From NCBI GenBank assembly GCA_038327655.1, contig JBBQLG010000005.1, forward strand, positions 25,709-89,708: a stretch of DNA of 64,000 bases, written 5' to 3'. The translations under genes and the position numbers were made by a program. The DNA comes from JBBQLG01 sp038327655 (GTDB lineage: Bacteria; Bacteroidota; Bacteroidia; Cytophagales; Spirosomataceae). Shown piece by piece: positions 26,196 to 34,704 of the stretch. Every line of letters starts with the position of its first letter. The first letter of the stretch is position 1. A model generated the notes under the pieces. It made no database searches and was not told the DNA's origin. It was given only the letters and a program-made list of their open reading frames with translations.

Positions 26196-27512
26196 TTAAA
26201 TAATGGCCTGATTGGTTTTGGCTAACGAATTGGTGGTATCCCGGCGGGCCTTCCGGGCATCGCCCTGTTTTTTGTGCGCCCACGGTTCGTCGCTCTCGCT
26301 GGGCATCACGATGGGTACCTGCAAACAGGCACTCTGCATGGGCAACACCTGCTGCCAGTCCTGAATGAGTTGCTTGTAGGCCTGCCCCACGGGGCGGATG
26401 TTACGGTCGAGATCGTACAGGCCCAGTGGATTAACGACGCCGTTGTTTTCGCGCAGGGCCGTGTCCCAATCGACCTGATCAGTGAGTGAATACCAGGTAA
26501 AGCCAACAATGGGCATGCCATCATTACGAACCCGGAGCACGTTGGCCCATTCTTTCCAGAGCCAGTTTACGGCTTCGTCGCCGTTGGGACCCTGCCAGAG
26601 GTTGGTCTCGGTATGCATGACCGGCAGGCGGTAGCGGTCGTGGTACTGCGAGGTGATAACGTGGTAGCCAAATACTTCCCCGGCGGCCCGGGTGCTGCCG
26701 TCGGCAGCTACGCGGTGTTCATTGGTCTGATAGTAGTCATTGCCCATGATGCAGTATTGTTTCAGGCTTTGACCCACAAAAAAATGGTACTCGTCGCGCG
26801 TCATGCCGTTGTCCATCAGGTACTCATACATCTCCGAGTCGACCCGGCGGCCGTAGTTGAGGTCGAGCGACAGAAAACGTTTGGCGTTCAGCAGTTCGGC
26901 GGGTTTGATGGCGGCCGGATTTTCGGCGTGAAAATATTCGGACGATTCGCTCTGGATAAAAATGGCGTCGGCCCTAACTTCCAGAATGGCACTCATGGCC
27001 AGTACGTTGGCTTTCACAATGTATTTCAGGGCTGTAACGAAGGCACCATCACTCCGCAGTTGCTCATTCCACCAGCCGTAGAGGGCCGAAAACTCGGCGC
27101 AGATGTACATTTCGTTGACGGGCGTATAAAGCTGCACCCACGGAAACCGCTCGGCAAAAGCGCGGGCGTACCCGGCAAACAGCACCGGAAAATCGGGGTT
27201 CTGGAAATTGCCAATCCAGTCGGGCACCCCAAAATGGCACAGGTCAACAATGGGGACAATGTCGCGCCGGTGCAGTTCCCGAAACGTTTCGTCGGCAAAC
27301 GACCAGTCGTAGCGGCCCACGCCCAAAAACGTGGTGTGAATCGGCGGGCCATACCGCAAAAAGCGAATACCCAGTTCGTCTACCAACTCGAAATCTTTTT
27401 GCCAGTGCTGATAATGCCCGCATTTGGCCAGTTCGTCCTGGCGGATGGTACCGTTCTGAATGGTAGGGTTGCTGTTTTCGATGCCGGTGGCAAACAGAAA
27501 GGTCGGTGCCAT
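26196..27512 (-). CDS. Clan GH-A glycoside hydrolase (GH1-like)
   Basis: With the start at 27512 (MAPTFLFATGIENSNPTIQN) the protein has 438 residues and no signal peptide, so it acts in the cytoplasm. It keeps GH1/GH-A features: GIRFLRYGPPIHTTFLGVGR, the acid/base Glu in YTPVNEM (residue 134 of this start) and a candidate nucleophile Glu in VMHTETN (residue 302), and PIVGFTWYSLTDQVDWD near the end. Identity to classic beta-glucosidases is low, and the group is often annotated only as 'family 1 glycosylhydrolase'. It is the first gene of a two-gene operon with the SDR gene. Substrate unknown. Confidence 0.8.
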   Translation of the reverse strand: MAPTFLFATGIENSNPTIQNGTIRQDELAKCGHYQHWQKDFELVDELGIRFLRYGPPIHTTFLGVGRYDWSFADETFRELHRRDIVPIVDLCHFGVPDWIGNFQNPDFPVLFAGYARAFAERFPWVQLYTPVNEMYICAEFSALYGWWNEQLRSDGAFVTALKYIVKANVLAMSAILEVRADAIFIQSESSEYFHAENPAAIKPAELLNAKRFLSLDLNYGRRVDSEMYEYLMDNGMTRDEYHFFVGQSLKQYCIMGNDYYQTNEHRVAADGSTRAAGEVFGYHVITSQYHDRYRLPVMHTETNLWQGPNGDEAVNWLWKEWANVLRVRNDGMPIVGFTWYSLTDQVDWDTALRENNGVVNPLGLYDLDRNIRPVGQAYKQLIQDWQQVLPMQSACLQVPIVMPSESDEPWAHKKQGDARKARRDTTNSLAKTNQAII

Positions 27513-27631
27513 GAGTGAATGATTGATAGGGTAGCGAAGCAGGACCCACGACGATTGTATCGGGCGGCCGTAAAAGGAGCTTACCAAAAAGGCAGCCGAC
27601 GTGAACCAACTGCCCTTTTTAACCCGCTTCT

Positions 27632-28429
27632 TTATTGCTTTGTCGGCTGCGAATAGCTCTGAGCCTTGGCACTACCCGTTTTGCCTTTTGCGTTGCCGGA
27701 CGGTGTACCCGGCTTACCCACGCCCGTTGGCGACGGGTAACCGGTCGAGGTCATCTCGTCGGGCGTTTTGGCTTCCTTCTGTACCTGAGCGGTAGTGGAC
27801 GGTCGGCGCGCGCCTGTTTTCCCCGATGTCGATACCGTTGCGCCCTGGCTATTCTGATCGTTGCGGCTGGAACCGTTCGCTGCTGTCGGACTCATACTGG
27901 TCTTCGTCTGGGCTTTGTTCAGCCCGTCGCCGGGGCGGGCACCCGTTATGCCGGCCGTGGTGGCCGAGTTCGCTTTGGCTCCCTGCTGGCTCCGCGTCGT
28001 TCGGGTGTCGCCTGCGGTACCGGGGCGGGCTGCCGGATTTTGCGGACCGCCCGCAGCCGCCGACGGTTGAGTACCTGTTTTCGCGGTCATTGCCGCTTTG
28101 GGCTGCGGTTTACGGGTTTCGCGGGTCTGGGTACCCTGTCCGCCCCCGTCCGATGCCCGGCTGGCCGACCCGTCGGACGTGCTGCCCTGCGTACTGGTAG
28201 GTACTATTGAGTTGCCGGCGTTCCCGTTGTTGGTGCCTACAGCGGCTGGTTTCGTGTACCCTTGCCGGGGCGATGTATTGGTGGCTTTGTTGGGCGCGCC
28301 CGTGGTTTTACCGCTTCGCGACATGGTGCCTTCGGCGGTGGTTGGTGTGGGTTGCTGCGCCAGCAGGGGCCCCGATATACTTACGGTCAGGACTAATCCG
28401 GCGAGTATTGATTTTGTTGACTGATTCAT
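27632..28429 (-). CDS. Secreted low-complexity Thr/Gly/Ala/Gln-rich protein
   Basis: 265 residues: signal peptide (about 1-24, ending PLLAQ) and then a disordered chain rich in Thr, Gly, Ser, Ala, Gln and Pro with scattered Lys/Arg (GKTTGAPNKATN, ARPGTAGDTRTTRSQ, GKPGTPSGNAKGKTGS). No fold or motif is recognised. Codon use matches the surrounding genes and the signal peptide is good, so I take it as real. It resembles the other low-complexity exported proteins in this window (28.6, 56.0, 56.7 and 57.1 kb) in having a signal peptide, low complexity and a basic tendency. Confidence 0.65.
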   Translation of the reverse strand: MNQSTKSILAGLVLTVSISGPLLAQQPTPTTAEGTMSRSGKTTGAPNKATNTSPRQGYTKPAAVGTNNGNAGNSIVPTSTQGSTSDGSASRASDGGGQGTQTRETRKPQPKAAMTAKTGTQPSAAAGGPQNPAARPGTAGDTRTTRSQQGAKANSATTAGITGARPGDGLNKAQTKTSMSPTAANGSSRNDQNSQGATVSTSGKTGARRPSTTAQVQKEAKTPDEMTSTGYPSPTGVGKPGTPSGNAKGKTGSAKAQSYSQPTKQ

Positions 28430-28492
28430 GTTGTCCGTTGAGTTGATGACAGGTGCCGAAACTGGTTAAAAGCAAGGGTCGGCTAAACAGAT

Positions 28493-28534
28493 ACGCAACA
28501 GAAACGGCATATTGCGGCACCGTTTCTGTTGCGT
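28493..28534 (-). terminator. Hairpin downstream of the Ser/Gly/Asn-rich protein gene
   Basis: ACGCAACAGAAACGG (28493-28507) and its exact complement (28520-28534) form a 15-bp stem with a 12-nt loop, 26 bp past the stop of the minus-strand gene. Confidence 0.65.
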
Positions 28535-28560
28535 AATCAATACAAAATGGTGCTAGTCTG

Positions 28561-28962
28561 TTAGCTGTTGGATGCGCTCGGCGTGGTTTTGCTGCTCGAT
28601 GATTTCATCTTCGATTTGCTGCCCGACGATTTTTTCATGGAGCCACTGCCCGACGATGAACCCGTTCCCATTGATGAACCGTTCGATGAACCGCTGCCCG
28701 TTCCCATTGACGAACCGCTGCCCGAACTCGTCGACGAGCCGTTCATCTTGCCGCTGCCCGAATTCATGGATGAGCCGTTCATTTTGCCGGACTGCATTTT
28801 ACCCGACCGCGAAGAGTTGCTCATCTGCCCGCCCTGTGATCCGTTGCCGGTTGAACCACTCTGGGTGGATGCCCCGTTCGAGTTGCCATTGGTAGCCTGG
28901 GCCATAGAGGCCGATACGATGCCCACGCAAAGGGCCATGCAGAGTACGATTGTCTTTTTCAT
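28561..28962 (-). CDS. Secreted Ser/Gly/Asn/Met-rich repetitive protein
   Basis: Using the ATG at 28962 (MKKTIVLCMALCVGIVSASM, a clear signal peptide) gives 133 residues; an open extension to 29016 is unlikely. The mature part is repetitive: SGKMNGSS and SSMGTGSGSS units recur, and it ends in a Lys/Ser-rich KKSSGSKSKMKSSSSK tail. The DNA shows matching tandem repeats between about 28660 and 28790. No fold is expected. It is oriented the same way as the low-complexity gene at 27.6 kb but separated by a hairpin. Confidence 0.65.
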   Translation of the reverse strand: MKKTIVLCMALCVGIVSASMAQATNGNSNGASTQSGSTGNGSQGGQMSNSSRSGKMQSGKMNGSSMNSGSGKMNGSSTSSGSGSSMGTGSGSSNGSSMGTGSSSGSGSMKKSSGSKSKMKSSSSKTTPSASNS

Positions 28963-29170
28963 AACAGTTGTTGTTGAGTTGATAAACCAGTTTGGAATTT
29001 CCAGTACTACACTCAATTAGTAGAGATTGTTTGTTATAAATAGATTAAAGTGTCCCATCCGATTTGGCGGGTCACGCTCCTCTCCATCCGGCTGCCTGCC
29101 GACAGAAAGACGGAACTTTTCGGGTTATTCTGCGCATTTTGCCCACACGAGCCATTAACCTACGATCCGC

Positions 29171-30544
29171 TTGAACGATACGCTACCTCCTGATGCCGCG
29201 TTGCCCCGCCGGTTGAGTTTGTTGCAGGGTACCGCCCTGAATATGATCGACATGGTCGGTATCGGGCCGTTCGTGGTGTTATCCTTAGTGGTGCAAACCA
29301 TCGGCGGACCACAGTTTTTATGGGCCTGGGTGCTGGGCGCGTTAATTTCACTGGCCGATGCCTTTATCTGGGCCGAACTGGGAGCCGCTTACCCACGGGC
29401 GGGCGGCAGCTACAATTTCCTAAAAATAGCCTACGGCGATCAGCGGTGGGGTCGGTTGATTTCATTCCTCTACGTCTGGCAAACCATGATTCAGGCCCCG
29501 CTCGTGATGGCGTCGGGGGCCATTGGCTTTGCGCAGTATGCCTCCTACCTGATTCCGTTAGACGATCTCCAGCGTAAACTCGTGTCGGGCGGGGTGGTAC
29601 TGATTATCATTGCGTTGCTCTACCGCCGGATCGACTCCATCGGCAAAATCGGCATTGCGCTCTGGGCCTGCGTGCTGCTGGTGATGGGCTGGATCATTAT
29701 CGGCGGACTATCCAACGCCCGGCAACCCATCGGCGAGGTTATTACCGCAGCGGGGCCATTGGGCGTGGGGTTGCTGGGCGCGGGGTTGGGTCAGGCCTCG
29801 GTCAAAACGATTTACTGTTATTTGGGCTATTACAATGTTTGCCATTTGGGGGGCGAAATCAAGAACCCCACGCGCAACATTCCGGCCAGTATGTTCATCT
29901 CCATTGCCGGTATTGCCGTGCTGTACCTGCTGATGAACATCAGCGTGGTGAGTGTTATTCCGTGGCAGCAGGTGCAGGAAAGCAAATTCGTGGTGAGCCT
30001 GTTTGTCGAAACGCTCTACGGACCCGGCGCGGCTAAACTCGCTACCGGCCTGATTTTGGTCGTCGCGTTCTCGTCCCTATTTGCCGTGTTGCTGGGTTAT
30101 TCGCGGGTGCCGTACGCGGCTGCGGCCGACGGGCAGTTCTTCAAAATCTTCGCCCGGCTGCACCCGACGCGGCAGTTTCCGTACGTGTCGCTGCTGGTAC
30201 TAGGTGGTTTAGGGTTTGTGTTCAGCCTGTTGTTCCGGCTCGGCGACGTGATTACGGCGATTCTGGCGATGCGGATCGTGGTGCAGTTTATCGGGCAGGG
30301 CATCGGTCTGATTGTGTTGCACCGCAAACGCCCGGCGGTCAACTTTCCCTTCCGAATGCCGCTTTATCCCCTGCCGGTTGTGCTGGCCATCAGCATCTGG
30401 GCATTCGTTTTCTTCTCCACCGGTATGATGTTCATGTTGTCCGGCCTGACGGTTATTGCGCTGGGCATTGTTGCCTTTTTAGTCTCGGCAAAGTTTCGGC
30501 GGCAGTGGCCATTTTCACCCCAACCCCTAAAGGGGCTTCACTGA
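29171..30544 (+). CDS. APC-superfamily amino acid permease
   Basis: 457 residues with about twelve membrane helices and the APC opening LLQGTALNMIDMVGIGPFVVL, AWVLGALISLADAFIWAELG, YPRAGGSYNFLKIAYG and GYYNVCHLGGEIKNPTRNIP. The first codon is TTG at 29171; the alternative ATG 24 codons on would cut into helix 1, so TTG is preferred though unproven. No regulator or enzyme is adjacent, so the transported amino acid is unknown. The last eight residues (PQPLKGLH) and the stop are encoded by the left arm of the palindromic repeat at 30517-30592, so the natural C-terminus was probably altered by insertion of that repeat. Confidence 0.88.
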   Translation: MNDTLPPDAALPRRLSLLQGTALNMIDMVGIGPFVVLSLVVQTIGGPQFLWAWVLGALISLADAFIWAELGAAYPRAGGSYNFLKIAYGDQRWGRLISFLYVWQTMIQAPLVMASGAIGFAQYASYLIPLDDLQRKLVSGGVVLIIIALLYRRIDSIGKIGIALWACVLLVMGWIIIGGLSNARQPIGEVITAAGPLGVGLLGAGLGQASVKTIYCYLGYYNVCHLGGEIKNPTRNIPASMFISIAGIAVLYLLMNISVVSVIPWQQVQESKFVVSLFVETLYGPGAAKLATGLILVVAFSSLFAVLLGYSRVPYAAAADGQFFKIFARLHPTRQFPYVSLLVLGGLGFVFSLLFRLGDVITAILAMRIVVQFIGQGIGLIVLHRKRPAVNFPFRMPLYPLPVVLAISIWAFVFFSTGMMFMLSGLTVIALGIVAFLVSAKFRRQWPFSPQPLKGLH

Positions 30545-30592
30545 ATTAGCTACCGGTAACTAATTCAGTGAAGCCCCTTTAGGGGTTGGGGT
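30517..30592. repeat. Palindromic repeat family B, overlapping two gene ends
   Basis: Arms 30517-30549 and 30560-30592 are a perfect 33-bp inverted repeat with a 10-nt centre containing TACCGGTA. Each arm holds its own small hairpin, CCCC-TAAA-GGGG. The stop codons of both convergent genes (30542-30544 plus, 30560-30562 minus) lie inside the arms. It can also act as a two-way terminator. Confidence 0.85.
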
Positions 30593-33500
30593 CCTCCGCC
30601 AGAACTCCCGGCTCCACACCCGCACAAACGGCCAGTTGCGCGCCCGTAACGCAAACGGCAGGTACGCGTGGCTCTCTTTGGGCGTCTGGCTGAAATAAAG
30701 ATCATCGTCGGTCAGTACCAGCGATTGATAAGCACCCTCCCGAAGTACGGTCAAATCGGCGAAGGGTAATTCGGGTCGCCAGTCGGGATGTTGTGTGGCT
30801 AACTGTGTTTTGAGCAGAGCCGACGGTCGTACGCCTTTTACCGGCCGGGGCTGAGGCCGGAAATGCCCCTGTGACGCCCTGAGCGCATAACTCAGGTAGG
30901 CTTTCAGCAGTTTAGGGCCATCGTTCACGCTTTGGTCAACGTTGAGTTGCTCCGGCCAAAGACTCGTCACCACGTGAATCCGCTCCCGCGCCCGTGTTAC
31001 GGCCACATTCAGGCGGTTGGCCCCACCAAGGGCGTTCAGGCTGCCAAACTGCATGGCCAATTTACCCCGCTCATCGGGGGCGTAACCGACGGAGAAAATA
31101 ATGACGTCGCGCTCATCACCCTGCACGTTTTCGATGTTTTTCACGAACGTCATCTCACCGGCCGAAGCCTGAACACGCGGTGGTAGAGCCGATACGGATG
31201 TTTCTAATTTTTCCTGAATCAGGTGCTGCTGCTGGTAGTTGAACGTGACGACCCCAATGGAACGACCCGGTAATTCGGTGGCCAACTGCGTAATTAACTC
31301 AATGACCGCGTCGGCTTCGGCGGGGTTGGTATTTTGCTGCCACGTCCCGCTTACGTTTTGGTACCGGATGGCAGCAGAATTCTCACCCGGCGTTTGGCTC
31401 AGGTCAGCGAAGTTGGGGAGCAGCGTCAGTTTATTGCCGTAAAAATGCTGGTTCGAGAAGTCGATCAGTTCGGGCGACCGGCTCCGGTAGTGTCCCGTCA
31501 GACTCACCTGCGGCAGGGATTGGGCCGCCAGTTCGAGCAGCGATTCGACTTCCAGTTCAACCGGTGTAATCTCCGAATCGGCTTCGCTAACGGCCAGGCT
31601 GGTATCGAGCTGAATCCGGTACAAATCGCTGGGCCGCAACTGCTGACTATCCCCCGCCACAACCACCTGTTTGCCCCGCGCCACCGCCGGCAGACCGTTT
31701 TCGGCAAAACACTGCGACGCTTCGTCGAAAATGACCAGGTCGAACAGACCAGCCGTCAGCGGAAACATGGCCGATACGGATTCGGGAGATGCCAACCAGC
31801 ACGGCACCAGCCGAAATACCTCATCGGCGTACTGACTCATCAGCTTTCGCACGGGCCAGACGTTTCGTTTTTTGGTCGTCTGGTGTTGAAGCTCGCGGTA
31901 AGTTGTCAGGTTGTTGAGCCGGTTAAACGTCAGGTTCTTATACGTCTGCTCCCGGAGTTTAATCAGCAGAATATCCCGGCTCAGGTTCTGCTTGCGGGCC
32001 ACGCTGTGTTGCAACGCCTGCTCCATCTGCTCCATTTTCAACGACGAAACGCTGCGCAGCAACGGGTATTCCCGTTCGATGTGCTCAATCCAGGTCAGAC
32101 GAAGGGTATTCTGAAACAGGCTAACCCAGTCGGTCGGTAGTGTCGCACTCAATCGACTGACTACGTCGGCTTCGGTGGCCGAAAATTGGTCTTTCAGCCG
32201 GTCCATATCCACCAGTACGTCGAAGTCGTTGCGCAGGGCGGATTGCAGGACCGGGGCCGCGTCCTCGTCCGCCCAGACCCGCTCAATCTGGGCGTTGGTC
32301 AGGTACGTTTGCCAGTCGGAACGCTGATTCTGTACCGTTTCAGCCACCGTAAGCGTGGCGGTGACGGCCTGCGAAAACTGACCGAACGTATTCCAGACGG
32401 CAGGTTTCAACTGGTTCACCACGGGCAGTTCGCTCAGCCGGTCGGCCACGTCGCGGGCCTGTCGCAACCGGTGCAGGCTGGCAGGTTCGTTGGGTAGCGC
32501 GGGTGTCAGGTTCAGCCACGGGGTTACTTTTTGCTGAATCGCTTCGTGCGCCAGCCGTTTATCAACTTTTTCGGCGAGCACAGCCAGATCACCGGCAGAC
32601 GTGGTGAGCGCATTTGCAGCCAATACCGATAGCAGCGTGTCTTTTCCCGAATGGGTCAGTTGCCACCATTTCCAGGCCACCCACGACCCACGGGCAACCT
32701 TCGCATCGGTCAGCAGGCTACGGAACGCAGCCACATCCGCCGTTGGTAACGACCGTTCGGGACCGGGGGTAGCCAGCACCCGTTCCCAATCGGCGGCTGT
32801 GGTGTCAAATAGTGTTTCGTTGGCGGTACGGGCCGGGTGCTTCGGATTGGCCAGCAAATAGCGCGTTACGGGCCAGCACAACTCGGCATCCGGGCCATCG
32901 GCCAGGGTGAGCATTGCCGTTAGTGACCAGGCGTTTTCATGCCAGTTCGCCAGGTCGGTCAGCGTTAGGGATTTAGCAAAAAGGGGGGCTGTTTGCGTCG
33001 AAACCAAACGGGCTGCGTCGGGAATGGCCCGAATAACCCGCTCAGCCGCTGGCAGTGCCGATGCGCTGAACGAACTGAACGACACGCGTTCGGCAAACGG
33101 ATGCTGAGGCCCCAACCGGGTTTGGTAGCCCGCGTAATCGGTCAGTTTGCGAATAAACCCATCTACCGCATCCAAGCGGAAAGACGGATACACATCCGAC
33201 AGGTTGGGCGGTAAAACCGTCGAGGAACCGGTGTCGGGCTGGCTCGTCAGGTAAAGTTCTTTTACCGACAATCCGCACAGGCTCGTATCGAACAGGGCGT
33301 CTTTGAATGCCTGTAACTCAATCAGCAGTTCATCAATCCGGCGGCTCTCCGTGTCGAATTCCCGTTCGGGCAGCACGGCATCGAGGCTGTAATTAGTGGC
33401 TTTGTAGCGGTCAACCTCACCGATTTGAGCCGCCAACTGATTATACAGGGTTTTCCGGTCGTTCTGGAAGTCGTGAATCAGGGCCACAAACGGTTCCATC

Positions 33501-34606
33501 TGCACCTCCCGCAGCCGGGCATAAACGACATCGAGCGCGGCCCGTTTCTGACACACCAGCAGTACCCGTTTTCCGGCGGCAGCCGCGTCGGCCATCAGGT
33601 TCGCGATCAACTGCGATTTGCCCGTTCCCGGTGGCCCCTGCACCACAATGGACTCACCGGCCTTCACTGCCCGGACAGCCGCTTCCTGCGACGCATCGAG
33701 CGGCAGGGGCGTGTGCAGGAAACGCTCTTTCAGTGGTAAGTGGGCAGTAGGTAGTGGATTGTCAACCGGCAACTCATCAACCGCTACCGGCTCTTCGCTC
33801 ATCGCTATCAACGTGTCATAATCCGGCACTAAAAACGAACCGGCCTGCGGAAAAATGCCCAGCACGGCTTCCGGGTAAAGTTTCAGTTCGCCGACAGACT
33901 CCAGCGCGGTCAGATTTTTGGTGGTCTGCGCATCGTATGGCTGAAGCTGATCGGTAAACAGGTCGGTATTGAAATTGACGGCGATGGGTGTCGTCTTCAG
34001 CCATTCGTAGAGTTGCGTGCGGAATGCCAGCGGGTCGCGGTCGAAGTCGGCGAAGTCCATTTCCGGTACGGCATCGGGGATGGTTACCTGATTGAAATGC
34101 CCGTACGCCAGGGCCAGCGAAGCGTTCAGTACCGCGAAGTCGTCGCCCCGCCGGGTCAGTTGCCAGGTTGTGCCGACCGTTTCCAGGTTCACCGGAAAAA
34201 ACAACAGAGGCCCGTGTACCACCGTCCCATCCATGAATTTGCCCCGGACAAAAGGCCAGCCGACGTATAAATCTTCCGTACCCCGTTCGTCTTCGATAAA
34301 TCGGGCGGTTCGGTCAATGTTCCGCAGCCGCTTGCTGACCGTATTGACCCGCTCATTCCGGGCGTCGAGTATATCGCAAACGGGGATGGCAGTTTTCCGG
34401 CTCAATACCTGTCTGATGATCTCGAACGACGGTTTATTCAGCAGAAAGTCGGCGTCGTGCAAATCCAGAAACTGTTCGGCGGGCAGCGACGTCAGCAACA
34501 GCGACCGGTTGCGGCCGGTGAGGTTGGTGAGTCGGTTGCGGTACGTGCGAAGGATAGTCGGGCTGTAATGCAGCCGCTGATTCGGACTGTGATTCGTCGG
34601 ATTCAT
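30560..34606 (-). CDS. COG1112-type superfamily I helicase with N-terminal DUF4011-like domain
   Basis: 1348 residues. An N-terminal region (about 15-260) fits DUF4011: TYRNRLTNLTGRNRSLLL, then GPLLFFPVNLE. Walker A GPPGTGKS is at 324-331; after a long helical insert come Walker B FDEASQC (about 955), QQLRPSDLY (motif III-like), HYRSRSPELIDFSN (motif IV), NVQGDERDVIIFSVGYA (motif V) and NVAVTRARERIHVVTSL (motif VI). The last ~90 residues (FADLTVLREGAYQSLVLTDD, RNWPFVRVWSREFW) resemble the Vsr/MTES_1575-like endonuclease that often ends such helicases, but with catalytic positions altered. Relatives occur in defence contexts and in DNA repair; there is no neighbouring defence partner here. The final ten residues come from the family B repeat. 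Confidence 0.85.
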   Translation of the reverse strand: MNPTNHSPNQRLHYSPTILRTYRNRLTNLTGRNRSLLLTSLPAEQFLDLHDADFLLNKPSFEIIRQVLSRKTAIPVCDILDARNERVNTVSKRLRNIDRTARFIEDERGTEDLYVGWPFVRGKFMDGTVVHGPLLFFPVNLETVGTTWQLTRRGDDFAVLNASLALAYGHFNQVTIPDAVPEMDFADFDRDPLAFRTQLYEWLKTTPIAVNFNTDLFTDQLQPYDAQTTKNLTALESVGELKLYPEAVLGIFPQAGSFLVPDYDTLIAMSEEPVAVDELPVDNPLPTAHLPLKERFLHTPLPLDASQEAAVRAVKAGESIVVQGPPGTGKSQLIANLMADAAAAGKRVLLVCQKRAALDVVYARLREVQMEPFVALIHDFQNDRKTLYNQLAAQIGEVDRYKATNYSLDAVLPEREFDTESRRIDELLIELQAFKDALFDTSLCGLSVKELYLTSQPDTGSSTVLPPNLSDVYPSFRLDAVDGFIRKLTDYAGYQTRLGPQHPFAERVSFSSFSASALPAAERVIRAIPDAARLVSTQTAPLFAKSLTLTDLANWHENAWSLTAMLTLADGPDAELCWPVTRYLLANPKHPARTANETLFDTTAADWERVLATPGPERSLPTADVAAFRSLLTDAKVARGSWVAWKWWQLTHSGKDTLLSVLAANALTTSAGDLAVLAEKVDKRLAHEAIQQKVTPWLNLTPALPNEPASLHRLRQARDVADRLSELPVVNQLKPAVWNTFGQFSQAVTATLTVAETVQNQRSDWQTYLTNAQIERVWADEDAAPVLQSALRNDFDVLVDMDRLKDQFSATEADVVSRLSATLPTDWVSLFQNTLRLTWIEHIEREYPLLRSVSSLKMEQMEQALQHSVARKQNLSRDILLIKLREQTYKNLTFNRLNNLTTYRELQHQTTKKRNVWPVRKLMSQYADEVFRLVPCWLASPESVSAMFPLTAGLFDLVIFDEASQCFAENGLPAVARGKQVVVAGDSQQLRPSDLYRIQLDTSLAVSEADSEITPVELEVESLLELAAQSLPQVSLTGHYRSRSPELIDFSNQHFYGNKLTLLPNFADLSQTPGENSAAIRYQNVSGTWQQNTNPAEADAVIELITQLATELPGRSIGVVTFNYQQQHLIQEKLETSVSALPPRVQASAGEMTFVKNIENVQGDERDVIIFSVGYAPDERGKLAMQFGSLNALGGANRLNVAVTRARERIHVVTSLWPEQLNVDQSVNDGPKLLKAYLSYALRASQGHFRPQPRPVKGVRPSALLKTQLATQHPDWRPELPFADLTVLREGAYQSLVLTDDDLYFSQTPKESHAYLPFALRARNWPFVRVWSREFWRRTPTPKGASLN

Positions 34607-34704
34607 TTAATTCACTATGATTTTAGGCCGTCTATTGGTGAGGTCACCATAAATCAAGTGAATTCATTCATAAGAATCACAGTCAATCCATTTAATCCGA
34701 CGAA

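Noticed and set aside
28568..29020. An acidic Asp/Glu/Pro-rich frame on the plus strand
   Set aside because: It mirrors the Ser/Gly/Asn-rich gene on the other strand, which has a proper signal peptide.
30560..34606. Calling the helicase a known defence system
   Set aside because: The helicase type occurs in defence loci, but no partner gene is adjacent and the nuclease end looks altered.
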